A stretch of 60,000 nucleotides of DNA from Symbiodinium natans (Eukaryota; Sar; Dinophyceae; Suessiales; Symbiodiniaceae), in assembly GCA_905221605.1 (NCBI GenBank), contig CAJNDS010002462.1, positions 126,001 through 186,000 on the forward strand, written 5' to 3'. The notes under the pieces were generated by a model that worked only from the letters and a program-made list of their open reading frames with translations, ran no database searches and was not told the origin of the DNA. Made by a program: the position numbers and the translations under genes. Below, piece after piece: positions 1 to 10,956 of this stretch; the first letter of the stretch is position 1; each line of letters begins with the position of its first letter.

Positions 1-252
1 TTAGGCGGCTTCTTGGCGGCTTAGGCTGGTACCCCCCACGTAGATTGAGCTGCCATTCGATACTGGGAGCTGGTCCCGAAGAATGCCGCACCAAGCCATT
101 GCACCTGTGAGGGAAAGGAAGCGGAAGCACCAGAATAGCTGGGTTCCAGCAGCGACACGCAACGCTCGCGCGCGCACATATGTGCAGAGTTGGCGAAGTT
201 CTGGTACTTGCCCCGTGCTTGGCTTTCGCCATGATACCTCAGAAATACTTGC

Positions 253-652
253 ATGGGGCTGAACGAGTCAGCGAGTCTACTTGCAGAGTTCGCTGCGGCC
301 CGTCCGGATGCTCTGGAGCCAGGGGCTCTCGACGAGTTCGGCCTGGGATCACATTGCGTTTCGGCGTCCTCTAGAACCTGTAGACAGACATCTGTAGACA
401 ATCTCCCGACATCTCAACCTAGCCCGTTTGAGGCTGTTGCGATTCAGGGATTTGGATGTCACTCAGCTGCCGGCTCTCCAGAAGCTCAGAGGTATGCAGG
501 TTCGGAGCGGACGCAGAAGACTTCATCTTGCAGAGTGCCACACGCAAAGCCGGCCGCAGGGGCAAGGACCATCGAATACCCGCGTGACTCCCAGCCTGCT
601 TCGGTCTGCGTACTTGCCGAAGAGTGAGGTTCCAGTCCTGAGCACAGCATAA
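253..652 (+). CDS. unresolved candidate exon(s), unknown protein
   Basis: Two overlapping plus-strand frames are open here: one from an ATG at 253 (starting MGLNESASLLAEF) and one from about 428 (containing RLLRFRDLDVTQLPALQ). Both have protein-like composition, but no splice pair was confirmed. The minus strand is also open across 21-401 in a serine/alanine-rich frame. I recognise no domain. Most later signal in this part of the window is on the minus strand, so either strand could be the real one. Confidence 0.2.
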
Positions 653-956
653 CGGCACATAAGCGAAAGGACGAAAGGCCACGAAGACCTCAGGCCGCGA
701 CAATTTGTGATCGATTGGAAGCAGCGCCCTGATACACATGGCCTCAGCCGCTCAGTTGAATGGTTTAGGGGGCTGTGTATGTCACTATGTGGTGCAGACC
801 ATGGATACCATCCAGCCTCAAGTGTACTTAGCTATCTTTCACGCCAGGGTACGCAGCTGGTTGTGATTGCGTGAAGCATGCCTTCACGGACATCACACCA
901 TTTTGCCACAACATGCCCCACAACATCTGCCCACAAAGTCATCTCAGCATTAGCAA

Positions 957-999
957 GGTGATGTGATGTGATGTGATGTGATGTGATGTGATGTGATGC
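957..999. repeat. (ATGTG)n pentanucleotide microsatellite
   Basis: About eight near-perfect copies of GATGT/ATGTG in a row. The histidine/serine-rich minus-strand frame that crosses it is a by-product of the repeat, not a gene. Confidence 0.9.
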
Positions 1000-1131
1000 G
1001 AGCTGGCAGGCGCACAGCTTGTCGCCAATGATGTCGGTGTGAATCCTGACTGAGAGCTCTGCAAGGCAAAAAATTGGCGGCAGCTACCCTGACCGGCATA
1101 CCTCGCTCTTTCTCTGGCGTTCTTCCATCTT

Positions 1132-1133
1132 CG

Positions 1134-1189
<56 letters not shown>
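1132..1189. repeat. (CTTG)n tetranucleotide microsatellite
   Basis: Roughly fourteen tandem CTTG units. They create artificial Leu-Ala-Cys and Lys-Gln-Ala-Ser repeats in frames on both strands, which should not be annotated as proteins. Confidence 0.95.
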
Positions 1190-2025
1190 AGCAGGCAGGG
1201 ATGTTCTTACGTCCTCATGGTCCCTCTCTCTCTGCTTCTCTTTATCCATTGTTGACTTGGAACCCTGCTCCATGGGCACAGTGCTCATGGCTGCCGCAAG
1301 CAGGAATCCTGCAAGGGCTGCAAGCAAGCATCTCGCTTGGATTCGCTCATCAGCATCGTTCTTGCAAACCGAGTTGCTACCGAAATGGCCTCGCGTACTT
1401 GCATGACCGGCCCCCTTAGCCCCAGAATACCTTGAGCAGGTCGGCACAAGGTGGTGACAGCATCACGCCGGCATGGCTGCTTATTGCCCGTGTCTCCAGT
1501 GACTCGAAGCTCACCCCTCTCGCTGCTTTTGAGCCTCAGTGTCCTGAGTCCTGCGTTCCTCGGAACCGCGAGCTCGAGCTCATCAAAACAGTGCGGGTAA
1601 ATCCGACAACCAAGGGGAGGGAACTAACTTGCACCATGGTGGCCTGATCCTGCCTGCCAAAATGACAGCTGAACGCAAGAAGGCCATGAACGACAAGTCG
1701 CGATGCCCCGCGCAAATCAAGACCACACACGATGCGTAACAAGGATCCAATTCAAGCCGCTCAATGAGCTTCCCACAAAGCGACACAGAGTGGGATGGCT
1801 TGAACGATTCATGAAACTTGAACCTCGGCCGCAGCTGGCAAGGAGCCCACCGAAATCTGTGCCGCGGTGCCCCCGATTGCCATCTGATTAGAGAAAGCCT
1901 GGTAGGAGGGATTTGGCCGAGCTGGCTGTAGAATTCTCCAAAGATGCAGCCCGGCTAAAGGCCATGACGCGAAACAAGCACAGCATCTGGCTTGGTTGCT
2001 CAACTCAAGCCAATGACTGCGATGC

Positions 2026-2403
2026 ATGGAACCGCTGAAGTCCGCAAGTTCTGGGGCGAAACTTAAGTCTTTCTCAAGTGAACAGTCTCAAGCAACCGTC
2101 GCTCTAGTGCCCCCTGTCGGATGCGCAGGACAACAGCGTAGAGGAGCGCGAAAAGATGCCAACAAACTTGGCCCTAAGCGCAGCTCGGGATTAAAGGAAC
2201 TCAGCAGAGCAGCAACAAATCAGACTGAGCGTGGGAGCGGCTCAGTCTGCGTTCTGTGCAATGATCTCATCGAAACGTATCGAAACACCTTCCAAGAATA
2301 TTGCCCTGAAAAGCACACAGCCATGAATCTAACTACAAAAGCATGTCTCGGAATCGCACACACGGTTCTCACGCCTCTCTGGTCTAGGGATCGGATACGG
2401 TGA
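2026..2403 (+). CDS. hypothetical protein or exon, 125 aa, with a Cys/His cluster
   Basis: Open frame with an ATG at 2026 and a TGA at 2401. The N-terminal half is Ser/Gly/Lys-rich and probably disordered. The second half holds CVLCNDLIETYRNTFQEYC followed by PEKH, a C-x2-C plus C-x3-H spacing that could bind zinc, but I match it to no named finger. It faces a minus-strand gene ending at 2752, so the two would converge. The minus strand also has an 86-codon frame over 2220-2480, less protein-like. Whether this is a complete gene or an exon is not settled. Confidence 0.35.
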   Translation: MEPLKSASSGAKLKSFSSEQSQATVALVPPVGCAGQQRRGARKDANKLGPKRSSGLKELSRAATNQTERGSGSVCVLCNDLIETYRNTFQEYCPEKHTAMNLTTKACLGIAHTVLTPLWSRDRIR

Positions 2404-2619
2404 GCACAATCTCGGCAGTATCTGCCCTGGTAATCATGAAGTTTTGCAATGGTCGAACCTTGCAAGACAGTCTCCGCCAAACAAAAAATGAAACAACGCC
2501 AAGTGCTGAGTTTGGATCTGCATGTGCAGGTAAGGGGCGGTTAGGATCAGCTTGCAGCTGTTCAAAGGAACCTCTCCCAGGGCAATGCCGCCATAGCCCT
2601 GCGCCTCGAGTTGGTCCAA

Positions 2620-2722
2620 ATGCGGCTTAGGGCTTAGGGCTTCTAGGGCTTCTAGGGCCTAGGGTTTTAGGGCTTCGGGCTTCGGGCTTAAGGTTTAGGG
2701 CTTAGGGTTTAGGGTTTAGGTG
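2620..2722 (+). repeat. degenerate telomere-like TTTAGGG / CTTAGGG array
   Basis: About 100 bp of decayed TTTAGGG-type units (TTAGGGC, TCTAGGG, TTCGGGC, TTTAGGG). It starts about 30 bp past the stop codon (2752-2754) of the minus-strand gene. TTTAGGG is the telomere repeat of dinoflagellates and plants; here it is internal and eroded. Confidence 0.8.
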
Positions 2723-2751
2723 TCTGCGCCAAGCATCGAGCGCTGCATGAT

Positions 2752-3334
2752 TCAAAGGATTCTCTTGCGAGATTGCAGAAGTTTAAGCTGAACAGTCTTG
2801 GGTGCTGAGGACAAGCCAAGTGCTGATTGTCTACGAGCTTCACCCTAAATCATGACCTGGTGAAGCTGAATCAAACGCATATGCCAGATCAAAGTGCAAT
2901 ATCTTACCATTGACCATGGTTTCGTACAAGAGGTTGGGTGGACGAAACATGTCGAACTCCTTCCACCCAAGGCCGCCCTCAGGGTTCATACGAAGAAGAC
3001 TGGTGATGCAAAACAAACTAGTGCGAGTCTTGGTTGCCATACATGGGGCACTTTACACGAAATGTCAACTCGATGGTGTAGTCACCTTTCAGTGAACAGC
3101 TGAACTCCCGAAGTCGCCGCAAGAAGGAGGAGAGTTTTACCGAAGTGGATTTGGGGAAGCAGCAATAACTTCGCGCATGTGCAAAACTCACTGAAGATGT
3201 CACCATCGGATCGCTTGCCCGGAACGAATGGCAGTCCCGAATTCTTCACGCAACCGATTACAAGAGGATGGCCAAGCTGGGCTGATGTCGGCAAAGCCAT
3301 TTTTGGACACCACCCAGTCTAAATCACACCCAAA
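2752..3334 (-). CDS. 3' end of an unrecognised gene, three exons
   Basis: Three minus-strand exons join with consistent phase. Exon 3204-3334 (begins FGCDLDWVVSKNGF, after an ACAG acceptor) ends at a GTGACA donor in phase 2. Exon 2908-2999 (LLRMNPEGGLGWKEF onward) lies between a CACCAG acceptor and a GTAAGA donor. Exon 2752-2804 follows CCTCAG and ends KLLQSRKRIL with a TGA at 2752. The introns are 204 and 103 nt. The protein is Trp/Pro/Gly-containing and globular in character; I recognise no family. The 5' part must lie upstream of 3334, where the AT-richer block makes exons hard to see. A frame shifted by one at 3082-3300 is also open but does not splice in phase. Confidence 0.6.
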
Positions 3335-3339
3335 CTGTC

Positions 3340-4880
3340 ATGGCACTTAGCTCGAATTGTTCAATACCGACACGTTGACCCATTGAACAGAATTGGGAGT
3401 CTCATAAGCGCAGAAGGCTGCAATCTACTTTTCGTGAATGGAAAAGGCAGGCTGCGTTACACCTAGGCATTTTGGGGCCCACTTCGTTGAGCGAAACATC
3501 AGCACAAATGGAACTGATTCTTTCGGCTTCTTTTTTTAGCTTTAAGCTTGGCGGTTTTCATGCTTTCACACACCATAATAAGAGGCATCTACGGATGATA
3601 AAATACCCACACTGCCAAATGCCACGGCACACTTAGCAAGAGCTTGGTGTGCCAAGTACAATGTACGACATGGAACAATCTGAAGTGCCCAAACCAACGA
3701 AACAAGAAAGCCGCCAACACCTCATTGGAGAAACACAATGGCCAACAAGCTGTAGGATGTTTTTGAACTGGAAAATTTGAACATATTTGAACTGATGCCT
3801 GGGACACTCCTCGGACACTGCTCGGACACTCGCTCGCCTGCCCTGGAGGCTCATGCCAAGATGATGTCAAATGATCCCGAACTCAAACAGTCTATTCATG
3901 AAGTGTGTAGTACTTATAGAAAAATACGTTTGACTACCTTGGTTCCCCTTTTGTTTTGAAAGCCACTTCACGAAATTGATTCAATTGGAGGTCAGTTAAA
4001 GATGCAGTGTCTAAGCAAAAAGTTCATACCATGAACCGGCCACTTAATGTGAAACGACACAAATTAACAAATCAAATACAGAAACCAATGGCCTTTCAAT
4101 TGCTTAGTGGGTTAAAGCGGGAAGTCAGTCGCTGCGTTTCGAGGGGCTTTCGTCTCGAGCACCGAAGCTCACTCGGGCCTCGATTGTGAAGGACATTTTC
4201 CTGTTCACGTACAAAAGGAGCATAGGATTTGCATAAGGCAACTTGTTTCCCGGTTCCAAACATCCAAATGAATCGAACATTCCGTTCAAATACCACAACG
4301 GAACACCCTAAGCCCCAAATTGCAAACAGACTTAACGCGGCTGCTCACAAAACCAATGTTTTCGGAAGCGCTCTCCGGCAGCAACACCAATCAAAGCGTT
4401 TGCTTTCGGTGGCTTCCATCGTTTTGGGAGAATGCCTTGCCTCAGCTCTGGGAGATCCCCCAGAATTCCTGGCACTCATCAAAGCATGTAATTAAAAAGG
4501 CAATGTCAAAAATCTCTTTGGAAGATTTAAAGATCAAACAGGAAAGTGTTTCTGCGATCTTCAATTTGTGGAAAAATTGGAGTCTCTCCAGAAAAGAGCA
4601 AACTCGAGCTTGCTGTGCGGGTTCAATCTTTAACTTTCGCTCCCCAAACACTCAAAGATGTTTTTGCATCTTGAACTCTGGATGAATCGGGAGAGCCTGT
4701 GCCTGACCAAAACATAATCTCCGTGCCTGATCGAGACAATGCACAAGAGCAAACCAAGCAAAAACGGTGGATCATTGGGGGAGGGTAACCATATGTACTT
4801 ATATATCTGTATATATGCACCAGCTACTTGTAATGGCTACCTCAATGTATAGCTCCACCACGTAGTGGCTGCCTCACCTG
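3340..4880. other. AT-richer block without a supported gene
   Basis: This block is visibly AT-richer than its surroundings. A plus-strand frame of 121 codons (4320-4685) and a minus-strand frame (4096-4296, beginning MVFERNVRFIWMFG) are open, but neither has convincing splice sites or a recognised domain. It may be a large intron of the gene ending at 2752, or old inserted DNA. Confidence 0.4.
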
Positions 4881-4886
4881 CCATGT

Positions 4887-5112
4887 TTATTGCATCCTTT
4901 CCTTGGCCTTGTCAGGTAGGTGTATGCGTGTGTACTGCTGCCAAGGATCAGGAACCTTGACTGTGATAACATGCACAGCTGCCTGGCAGCTGCAACGAGG
5001 AGCAACTTTGCCTTACAACGAAACTACGTCAGCCCTGGCCTTCACGGAAGCTGCCTCGGGAATGCCAGTGATAGTGCCGTTCTTTGCATCCAGGCTCAAG
5101 CCTGGCCCAAGT
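4887..5112 (-). CDS. 3' end of a gene with a He_PIG / Ig-like fold segment, two exons
   Basis: Exon 5028-5112 follows an ACGCAG acceptor and encodes LGPGLSLDAKNGTITGIPEA. That closely follows the He_PIG consensus (L-P-x-G-L-S-L-D-x-x-x-G-x-I-x-G-x-P), a putative Ig-like domain of extracellular and cadherin-like proteins. A GTAGTT donor, a 45-nt intron and a CCAG acceptor lead in phase 0 to exon 4887-4982. That exon supplies the next strand (AAVHVITVKVPDP) and ends ...KAKERMQ with a TAA at 4887. A cell-surface role is inferred from the fold only. Exons for the start of the domain should lie above 5112; a frame at 5212-5394 is a weak candidate. Confidence 0.45.
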
Positions 5113-5875
5113 CTGCGTGAGTTTTGTTACTACTCGCGATGGCAATAAACAGAACCCGATGACCACCATGGGGAGAAGATACCTGACCTCAGCCCTGGAA
5201 TGCACTGAGTATCATTGAGGATACACCTGATCCTTTATATATTCTATATACAGTCCATACAAGTGACATTGGCCTGCAGGGAGAGGGGGCTGCACGACGA
5301 AGATCAGCGTCGGCTCCAAGCAGCGCTGCCCCTCATTGCTCCCGTAGAACAGCCGCGGGCCTCTGCTTTTGATTCGTGGGCCCGAGGAATCCACCAGTCT
5401 GTGCTCAGTCGGTGATCAACAACCGGAGATGTGCGGACATGGTTGTGCGCAGACATCTGCGAGATATTGCCGAAGCACGTATATGAGTGCGGACACCGGC
5501 AATTAGCGTCAAGGCAACGGGGCTGCCTCAGATGAGCGATGCTGATGCAATCGGACAGCAAGCGTTGCGTTGCAGATCTTGGATGGGGCGCTGTTGTCGG
5601 ATGTCCCGGACGCACCTTCCTCAGACAATAAGCAGGGACGCTACAGAACACGTAACAAGTGTGAAGTAGCACACAGGCCCGGCCATACATGCCGCAGCAC
5701 GCAAGCACACGCACGCCACCTCGTAGTCGTAGTTCAGTCGGAGCATGCCGTCACCGCCCAAACCCGCGAAAGCTGGTTCACCTGTGACACAGGGCACACA
5801 GGCCCAGGGAATCAAAGTCCAAAGTGGTTGGAAGCCTTCAAGTCTGCACGCGCACTCGACTTAACATGACTTCAC

Positions 5876-6046
5876 CTCTTCACACTCGAGTTGTGGCCTG
5901 CTTTGGTAATCTCCTGAATACTTTTCTCGTGGACCTTCTCCGCGCTCGGGGAGTTTAGAAATTCACCAATTGAAGTGCTTTGGCGGCTGTCTGGGCTTTC
6001 TGTGCTTGCTGGCTTCTCCTGCCCATTGACAAAGCACTCTGGAAAG
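5876..6046 (-). CDS. internal exon of an unrecognised protein
   Basis: A 171-nt open segment between a GGCACTAG acceptor and a GTGAAG donor, phase 2 at both ends. It encodes a polar stretch containing FPECFVNGQEKPASTESP and EKVHEKSIQEITKAG, rich in Ser, Glu and Lys, so probably a flexible linker. The plus-strand frame over the same DNA (5980-6471) reads as an antisense shadow. It may belong to one gene with the exons at 6554, 7540, 8640 and 9108, but the intervening junctions were not traced. Confidence 0.45.
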
Positions 6047-6553
6047 CTAGTGCCAGCAGCCGCAGCAGTCGAAATAAAATAAACGGCGCAGCTCACACTG
6101 AAATACCGCCTCTGCGGACTCTTTTTCATCCCCTGCGTACACACTTGGACCGAAGGCCAAGCAACTCAGAAAAGTCTCAGAGTCAACTGCACGACATGCA
6201 GGGAATGCACTCAAGGGCAAGAATGTCTAGCACGATTGGCTTTGAGCAGCGGACGGGTCTGCAATGTGCGCATAATGCGTCGATTCTTCTTGTTGTTCTT
6301 CCTTGCATGGGACACTACAAAACATACAGAAACGACTTGACAAAACAGAGCCGTCACGCAAACTCGGATCAAGCCATGGTTGGTCAGGCCATGGTATCCC
6401 ATGGTCGGTCCTGGGATGGAACTCGTGACAGAAGCTGCAACCAGCTCCATTACGGCAACCCGCAGCACTGAAGAAAAAGAAGGTGCACTCCTGGCAGGCT
6501 CACATGACATGAGCAGCTCCCAAACAGCTTCCTTCTTGCTAGAGAAAACGCAC

Positions 6554-6814
6554 AGTCTCTCGTTTGAACTCTCGGGGGTCCTTGCAAGTGTCAGGGTGCC
6601 CTACACTACCAGCACTCTTCATTGGCTGAACTCCGGGTTGCGGTTCCGGCTCATCCTGCGAAGATGAAGACCTCGACAAGCCAACATAAGAGTCAAACGG
6701 CGGTGCTGAGGAAAGACGTCCGACGACAAGTACATTTGATGCAGAGAAAGCCGCGAGATTGTCTTGGGCTGTTTCTTCTCCTGCTGCAGCCCCTTGCTGC
6801 CCTGCTCTGGAATC
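6554..6814 (-). CDS. internal exon, 87 codons, low-complexity Ser/Gln/Glu-rich
   Basis: The exon starts at a GATGCAG|G acceptor and ends at a GTGCGT donor, phase 0 at both ends (261 nt). It encodes an acidic, Ser-rich sequence including GEETAQDNLAAFSASNVLVV and SRSSSSQDEPEPQPG. The acceptor is preceded directly by the CT microsatellite at 6830-6930 (GA on the given strand), which would act as its polypyrimidine tract. No domain recognised; a disordered regulatory region is likely. Confidence 0.5.
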
Positions 6815-6827
6815 CTGCATCGGAAGG

Positions 6828-6859
6828 AAAGAGAAAGAGAGAAAGAGAGAAAGAGAGAA

Positions 6860-6890
<31 letters not shown>

Positions 6891-6930
6891 GAGAGAGAGA
6901 GAGAGTGAGAGAGAGTGAGACAGATAGAGA
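6828..6930. repeat. (GAAA/GA/GACA)n microsatellite, CT-rich on the minus strand
   Basis: About 100 bp of GAAAGAGA, GA and GACAGACA units. Read on the minus strand it is a pure pyrimidine tract ending 14-15 bp before the acceptor of the exon at 6554-6814. Confidence 0.95.
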
Positions 6931-7539
6931 CGCTCGTGACTCACAAATCAAGAATTGCAGAATGGCTTCAATACAACAAGCCAACCTTCGAAAGCATCCG
7001 AAAAGGCCTTCCGATCTTATTCTCTATGCCATTCTATGCCTCCTGTCTCTTGATTGACGTCCCCACTGCGCATACCACTTAACCTCCTTTTTACAAGACG
7101 ACAGGCCATGTTGCTGAGCCTGCTGCATCCCACTATCTCCCGTGGCAGCGGGCTTGGGAATTTAGCTGGGGTAAACCCATTGCACACCTACTGCACACCT
7201 CCATGATGCACACCCTCCAAAAAAGCCGATAGTCCTGAGATGCTGCTCGCCTTCCTCGGCCGTGAACAAGCACGAAGGCGAGGGGACAAAAACTCATGAG
7301 ATGATCCCATGCCCGGAAGATACCGCCCCTGGCAGAACCGAGAGTCATTGAAGCTTTCTGGAAAGGAAAGCTGCAAGATCGATGGACATGGGCCAGGCAG
7401 ACGCATGTAGTAGTTACAAGCCTCGGAGCATGATGCGTCTTGCAACGCACAGCAAAGAAACTCCATGGAAGGTCAGGCAAGGCTCAGCGCTTTCAGGCTG
7501 CACATAAGCTGGGTCCTCCGCATTGATGTGTTGTCTCAC

Positions 7540-7686
7540 TCGGTTGAACAGCTTGATTGGTCTACGGCTTCAAGATTTAGCTCCCAGCTACTTTCCTGCA
7601 TCACGGGCGGCGCCGACATGTTGCACCTCTCAAAAGGGGTGTACAGCTCGTCATCGCTCGAGGCATTCTCCTCAACATTCAAGAAC
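7540..7686 (-). CDS. internal exon of an unrecognised protein
   Basis: Exon of 147 nt between a CACCCAG|G acceptor and a GTGAGA donor, entering and leaving in phase 2. It encodes an acidic segment including FLNVEENASSDDELYTPFER and SSWELNLEAVDQ. Several plus-strand frames over this DNA are open but have no splice signals. No family recognised. Confidence 0.5.
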
Positions 7687-7968
7687 CTGGGTGGCGCGAG
7701 CAGAATGTCCCTGCACTACTAGGAAAGGCCGTCAGAAGATAGCCCAGCAATGCAAGAAAGACTCGTGTTCTTGACGGTGCACGGCGGATGCACCTGCACC
7801 TCTGTCGAAACGGCAGAAAGCTTGAACGACAACGCTGACTCCGCATGAATCTGCCTGGAAGTTCTGAAACTGTATTGGGTTCATGGCAGATGGTCGCTCA
7901 CACGAAGCAAGATAAGCACCGTCTGCAAGGAGCAAACGGGCACCTCTTATTCACACGTGGCCATCAAC

Positions 7969-8298
7969 TTACTGGGCCCAAAGACAACAAAGCAATCTTG
8001 GCCGTGGTGGTTTGTTGGAAACGAGATCGGATATTGTCGAACGGTGCATCGAGCCCAATGCTGCAAGAGGCAAAGCGAATCTACCCAGTATGCGAGCACG
8101 ACCTGTCGGAAACACTAATACCACAATGCTGATGCGGCGAATGACTTTTTCCTTCGCTCTCGTCCATATCTGCCTGACAGGCCAAGCATACAGCGACTGC
8201 AGCCATCCTTGATCACCTCCGCTGGGCTCCATCTCTCTACTTACCGTCGGCGGCGATCGCGGCTTCTGCCTGGATTTCCACAGAGCACAAGCTTGCAA
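7969..8298 (-). CDS. candidate exon, unknown protein
   Basis: Open minus-strand frame containing VRQIWTRAKEKVIRRISIVV and GRFALPLAALGSMHRST. Boundaries were not determined and no domain was recognised. It is placed here because the flanking exons are on the same strand. Confidence 0.3.
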   Translation of the reverse strand: MQACALWKSRQKPRSPPTVSREMEPSGGDQGWLQSLYAWPVRQIWTRAKEKVIRRISIVVLVFPTGRARILGRFALPLAALGSMHRSTISDLVSNKPPRPRLLCCLWAQ

Positions 8299-8639
8299 CT
8301 GAAGTTTCGTGCTCTGCTCCGCTAAGCTCCGCTAAGCTCCGCACTTCGACGCCGGCGGTCCCGGCTACGGCTGCGATCACCACGCGCTCGCATGCCTGAA
8401 TCCAGGCAGCAATGAGCAGACAAGGGGAAACATGTCAGCGGCACACACACACACACACACATACACTCAACGCCACGAGAAACTTTCGGTGCCTGTCAGA
8501 AAATCACGGCTCGTCCTCACAAAGCAGTGCACATCTGATAACGAACTGCAGACGCTCAGCAATGAGAGCTCGCGTTATCTAGTGTTGCCAGGGCTCATCT
8601 CCATGACGCTCTCCCGTGGCTTCGCAGGCTCAGGCGGTG

Positions 8640-8804
8640 GCCTCGACGTCTCTAAGGCAGTCCAACACGTGGGGCTTGACATGCGACAGTTGTAGCGCAG
8701 AGAGTCGAACAGAATCAAACCGCAGCGTGGTGGCGGTGGGCCTGGGCCGGTCAGGCTTCCAGTCACCCTGCAGCACCATGCCATCCAGCACGATCTCGCC
8801 CTTC
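8640..8804 (-). CDS. internal exon of an unrecognised protein
   Basis: The exon begins at a CTCCACAG|G acceptor (first base 8804) and reads KGEIVLDGMVLQGDWKPDRP, then DSVRLSALQLSHVKPHVLD, before a stop at the TGA near 8638. It must end just before that, possibly at a GC-type donor after CTRDVEA-like codons (GTCGAG|GCCACC), which dinoflagellates allow. The 3' boundary is therefore provisional. No family recognised. Confidence 0.5.
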
Positions 8805-9107
8805 CTGTGGAGTGTCTACACGGAGTCTACATCAGATCGATGTCTTGCAACCTCACGAATGGTGAATGGTGAATGGTGAGGGGTCCTGAGTGCTTCATGG
8901 GCGGCCTGGGCCACTTCGCCCGTAACATACCGCACCACTGGCTTGTCCACACCACGCTGTCCAATATGGCAACCAATAACCTGTCAAAACGAGCACTTGT
9001 CTACCAGCAGAAAGCACGAGTAGAGCACTTGTCTATCAATCACCCTTGAAACACAACATCGTTCGGAAGCAGACATGTACACTTTAAGACGTGCAGCCTC
9101 GCCATAC

Positions 9108-9275
9108 CTCTCCATCGCTTTCTTCAGGCTGAGCCTGGTGCAGAGTCTCCGACATAAACTCAACGAGGCTCAATGAAAGCAAGACCGGCAAGCGCCTGCT
9201 TGTCCATTCCGTCGTGCCGCCTGTAATCTCTATTGCAGTCCTCTCCATCACCTGGTCAGGAACATCCAGCATGCA
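9108..9275 (-). CDS. internal exon, exactly 56 codons
   Basis: The exon lies between a GAAGACAG acceptor and a GTATGG donor, phase 0 at both ends. It encodes CMLDVPDQVMERTAIEITGG, then a hydrophobic run LPVLLSLSLVEFMSETLHQA and an acidic end. The frame stays open further upstream through a Lys/Arg-rich stretch, so the acceptor could be earlier. No family recognised. Confidence 0.5.
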
Positions 9276-9469
9276 CTGTCTTCTTCTGCTTCTCTTCTTC
9301 TGCTGCTCGGCATGAGAGCAGGGGCGTGCCCCCCTACTCCCGGGCGCATGTGCACGCGCCCCACATGCGCACGGGATTTGCTCTCTGTGCGACTCAACTA
9401 GAAGAAGCATGCTTGGAAGGACGGCTGCATGAATGTATCGGTGGTTGGTTAGAGTCCCAGAAAACACGT

Positions 9470-9510
9470 TCACACACATACACACACACACACACACATA
9501 GCTATACACA

Positions 9511-9538
<28 letters not shown>
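9470..9538. repeat. (AC)n followed by (CT)n microsatellite
   Basis: About 30 bp of AC repeats followed by about 35 bp of CT repeats. Frames passing through it encode Val-Cys and Arg-Glu repeats that should be ignored. Confidence 0.95.
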
Positions 9539-9541
<3 letters not shown>

Positions 9542-9924
9542 CCACTCTCTTTCTCTCCACAAAGCTGCCTTTACCCACTTTCCATGGAAGGCAAAGCAAC
9601 TTGTCCACGATGGTGAAGCTTTGCGTCAGGTTATGTGCCTCTGCCTTTGGGCCTGTGATTGAGGGAATTAAGTTCAATCAGAATCAAGGGGCTCTACATT
9701 CAAGCCAATGCCACTCGTCTGGCAACCTCTGCTGAAATTGAGCAGCTTCAATGACATGACCTCTTGCTATCTCAGAGTCTAGCTCTGAGCCAACAGTCAG
9801 CATGAGTCGGCAAGGCTTCTCAGCAGTCACCAGTCGAATGAAGCGCGCAAGGTTGACCAGTCAGCTGAGACATGGGGCAGTGTTGGAAGCGGCAAACATC
9901 GAGGAAGCCATCACGCGATTGTAC

Positions 9925-10114
9925 TGATTCATGTCCCCCATACGCGTTCTCAACGAAGAAATCACCAAGAAGCTCTCAGTCTGCCCGTCTACAACTACAC
10001 GCTCTTGCACGCATTGCACATCCGACATCATATTGTCCTTGCCGCCGTGGACCGTACGGGGCACTGTAGCCCCACTTCGAATTCGGTTTCGCACTTCCAC
10101 GGGCAACAGCTTTC
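9925..10114 (-). CDS. internal exon of an unrecognised protein
   Basis: 190-nt exon between an acceptor with a good pyrimidine tract (CTTTCTTTCGTTACAG|GA) and a GTACAA donor; phases 1 in and 2 out fit its length. It encodes KLLPVEVRNRIRSGATVPRT, then HGGKDNMMSDVQCVQERVVV and SFLVISSLRTRMGDMNQ. The mixed strand/helix character suggests a folded domain. A sensory PAS-like fold crossed my mind but no diagnostic residues support it. Confidence 0.5.
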
Positions 10115-10956
10115 CTGTAACGAAAGAAAGTTCTGGGGTCTCGGTCGAAGCCAATTTCGATGTAGGATGCTCAGGTGAAAGTACCCCAGGCAAGGGCTGA
10201 AGCCTTGTCTCCGACCTCTGCAAGAGTATCAACTTGGAACGACGCAAAAAGATGTGCCGAAGTTGGTGATCGGAGCCTGGAGTGGACCTCCATGCCTACC
10301 TCATTCCTGGGACACATTCGACATCAAGCAAGGACATTGAAGCACAGAAGAGCGTTTTCACTGTAACTTAATGACCTTGCTTCTAAACAAAAATGCACAA
10401 TGATCAATAATATGGCAATGATTGAAAGCAATCAACGATGACAACGGAAGATTACCAACATGTGAAGAGAGACGTGAACAGGATAGCAACGAATCCGACA
10501 TGAGGCATGATGCGAGTAAAAGATGGTAAAGCAGGTGCCGCAATAATTACAACAATAGTAGTAATAGTAGTAGCAATAGTAACAAAATTCATAGCCTAAC
10601 AGCGCTGTAGTACTTCCGTCACACGACTGACGCGAAATGGCAAGTAATTCATAGGCATATTTGCCCACAACGTTTTCTGTCATGCTGTCCAAAAGAATTT
10701 GGCATGTGCCATTTTCTGTCATGTGCAAAGATCTGTCTCATGTCACGCCATTTTCTGTCTTGCTAAGAGGCTTCTCTCAGATACTCAGGTTTTTCGTACC
10801 TTTTACAGACTTGCAATGTACGAGCAATGTAACCTGAATGCTGTACAAGCTGGATGCCTCCACATGCCTTCCGAATGCAAAGGCCTAGAGGGATGGGGAC
10901 CCATGCAAACCAATGAAAAGCCCATGCAAACCCATCAGCTTTTGTCTGGCGCTCAC

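Noticed and set aside
950-1447. 165-codon minus-strand frame with Lys-Gln-Ala-Ser and His repeats
   Set aside because: Built from the CTTG and ATGTG microsatellites.
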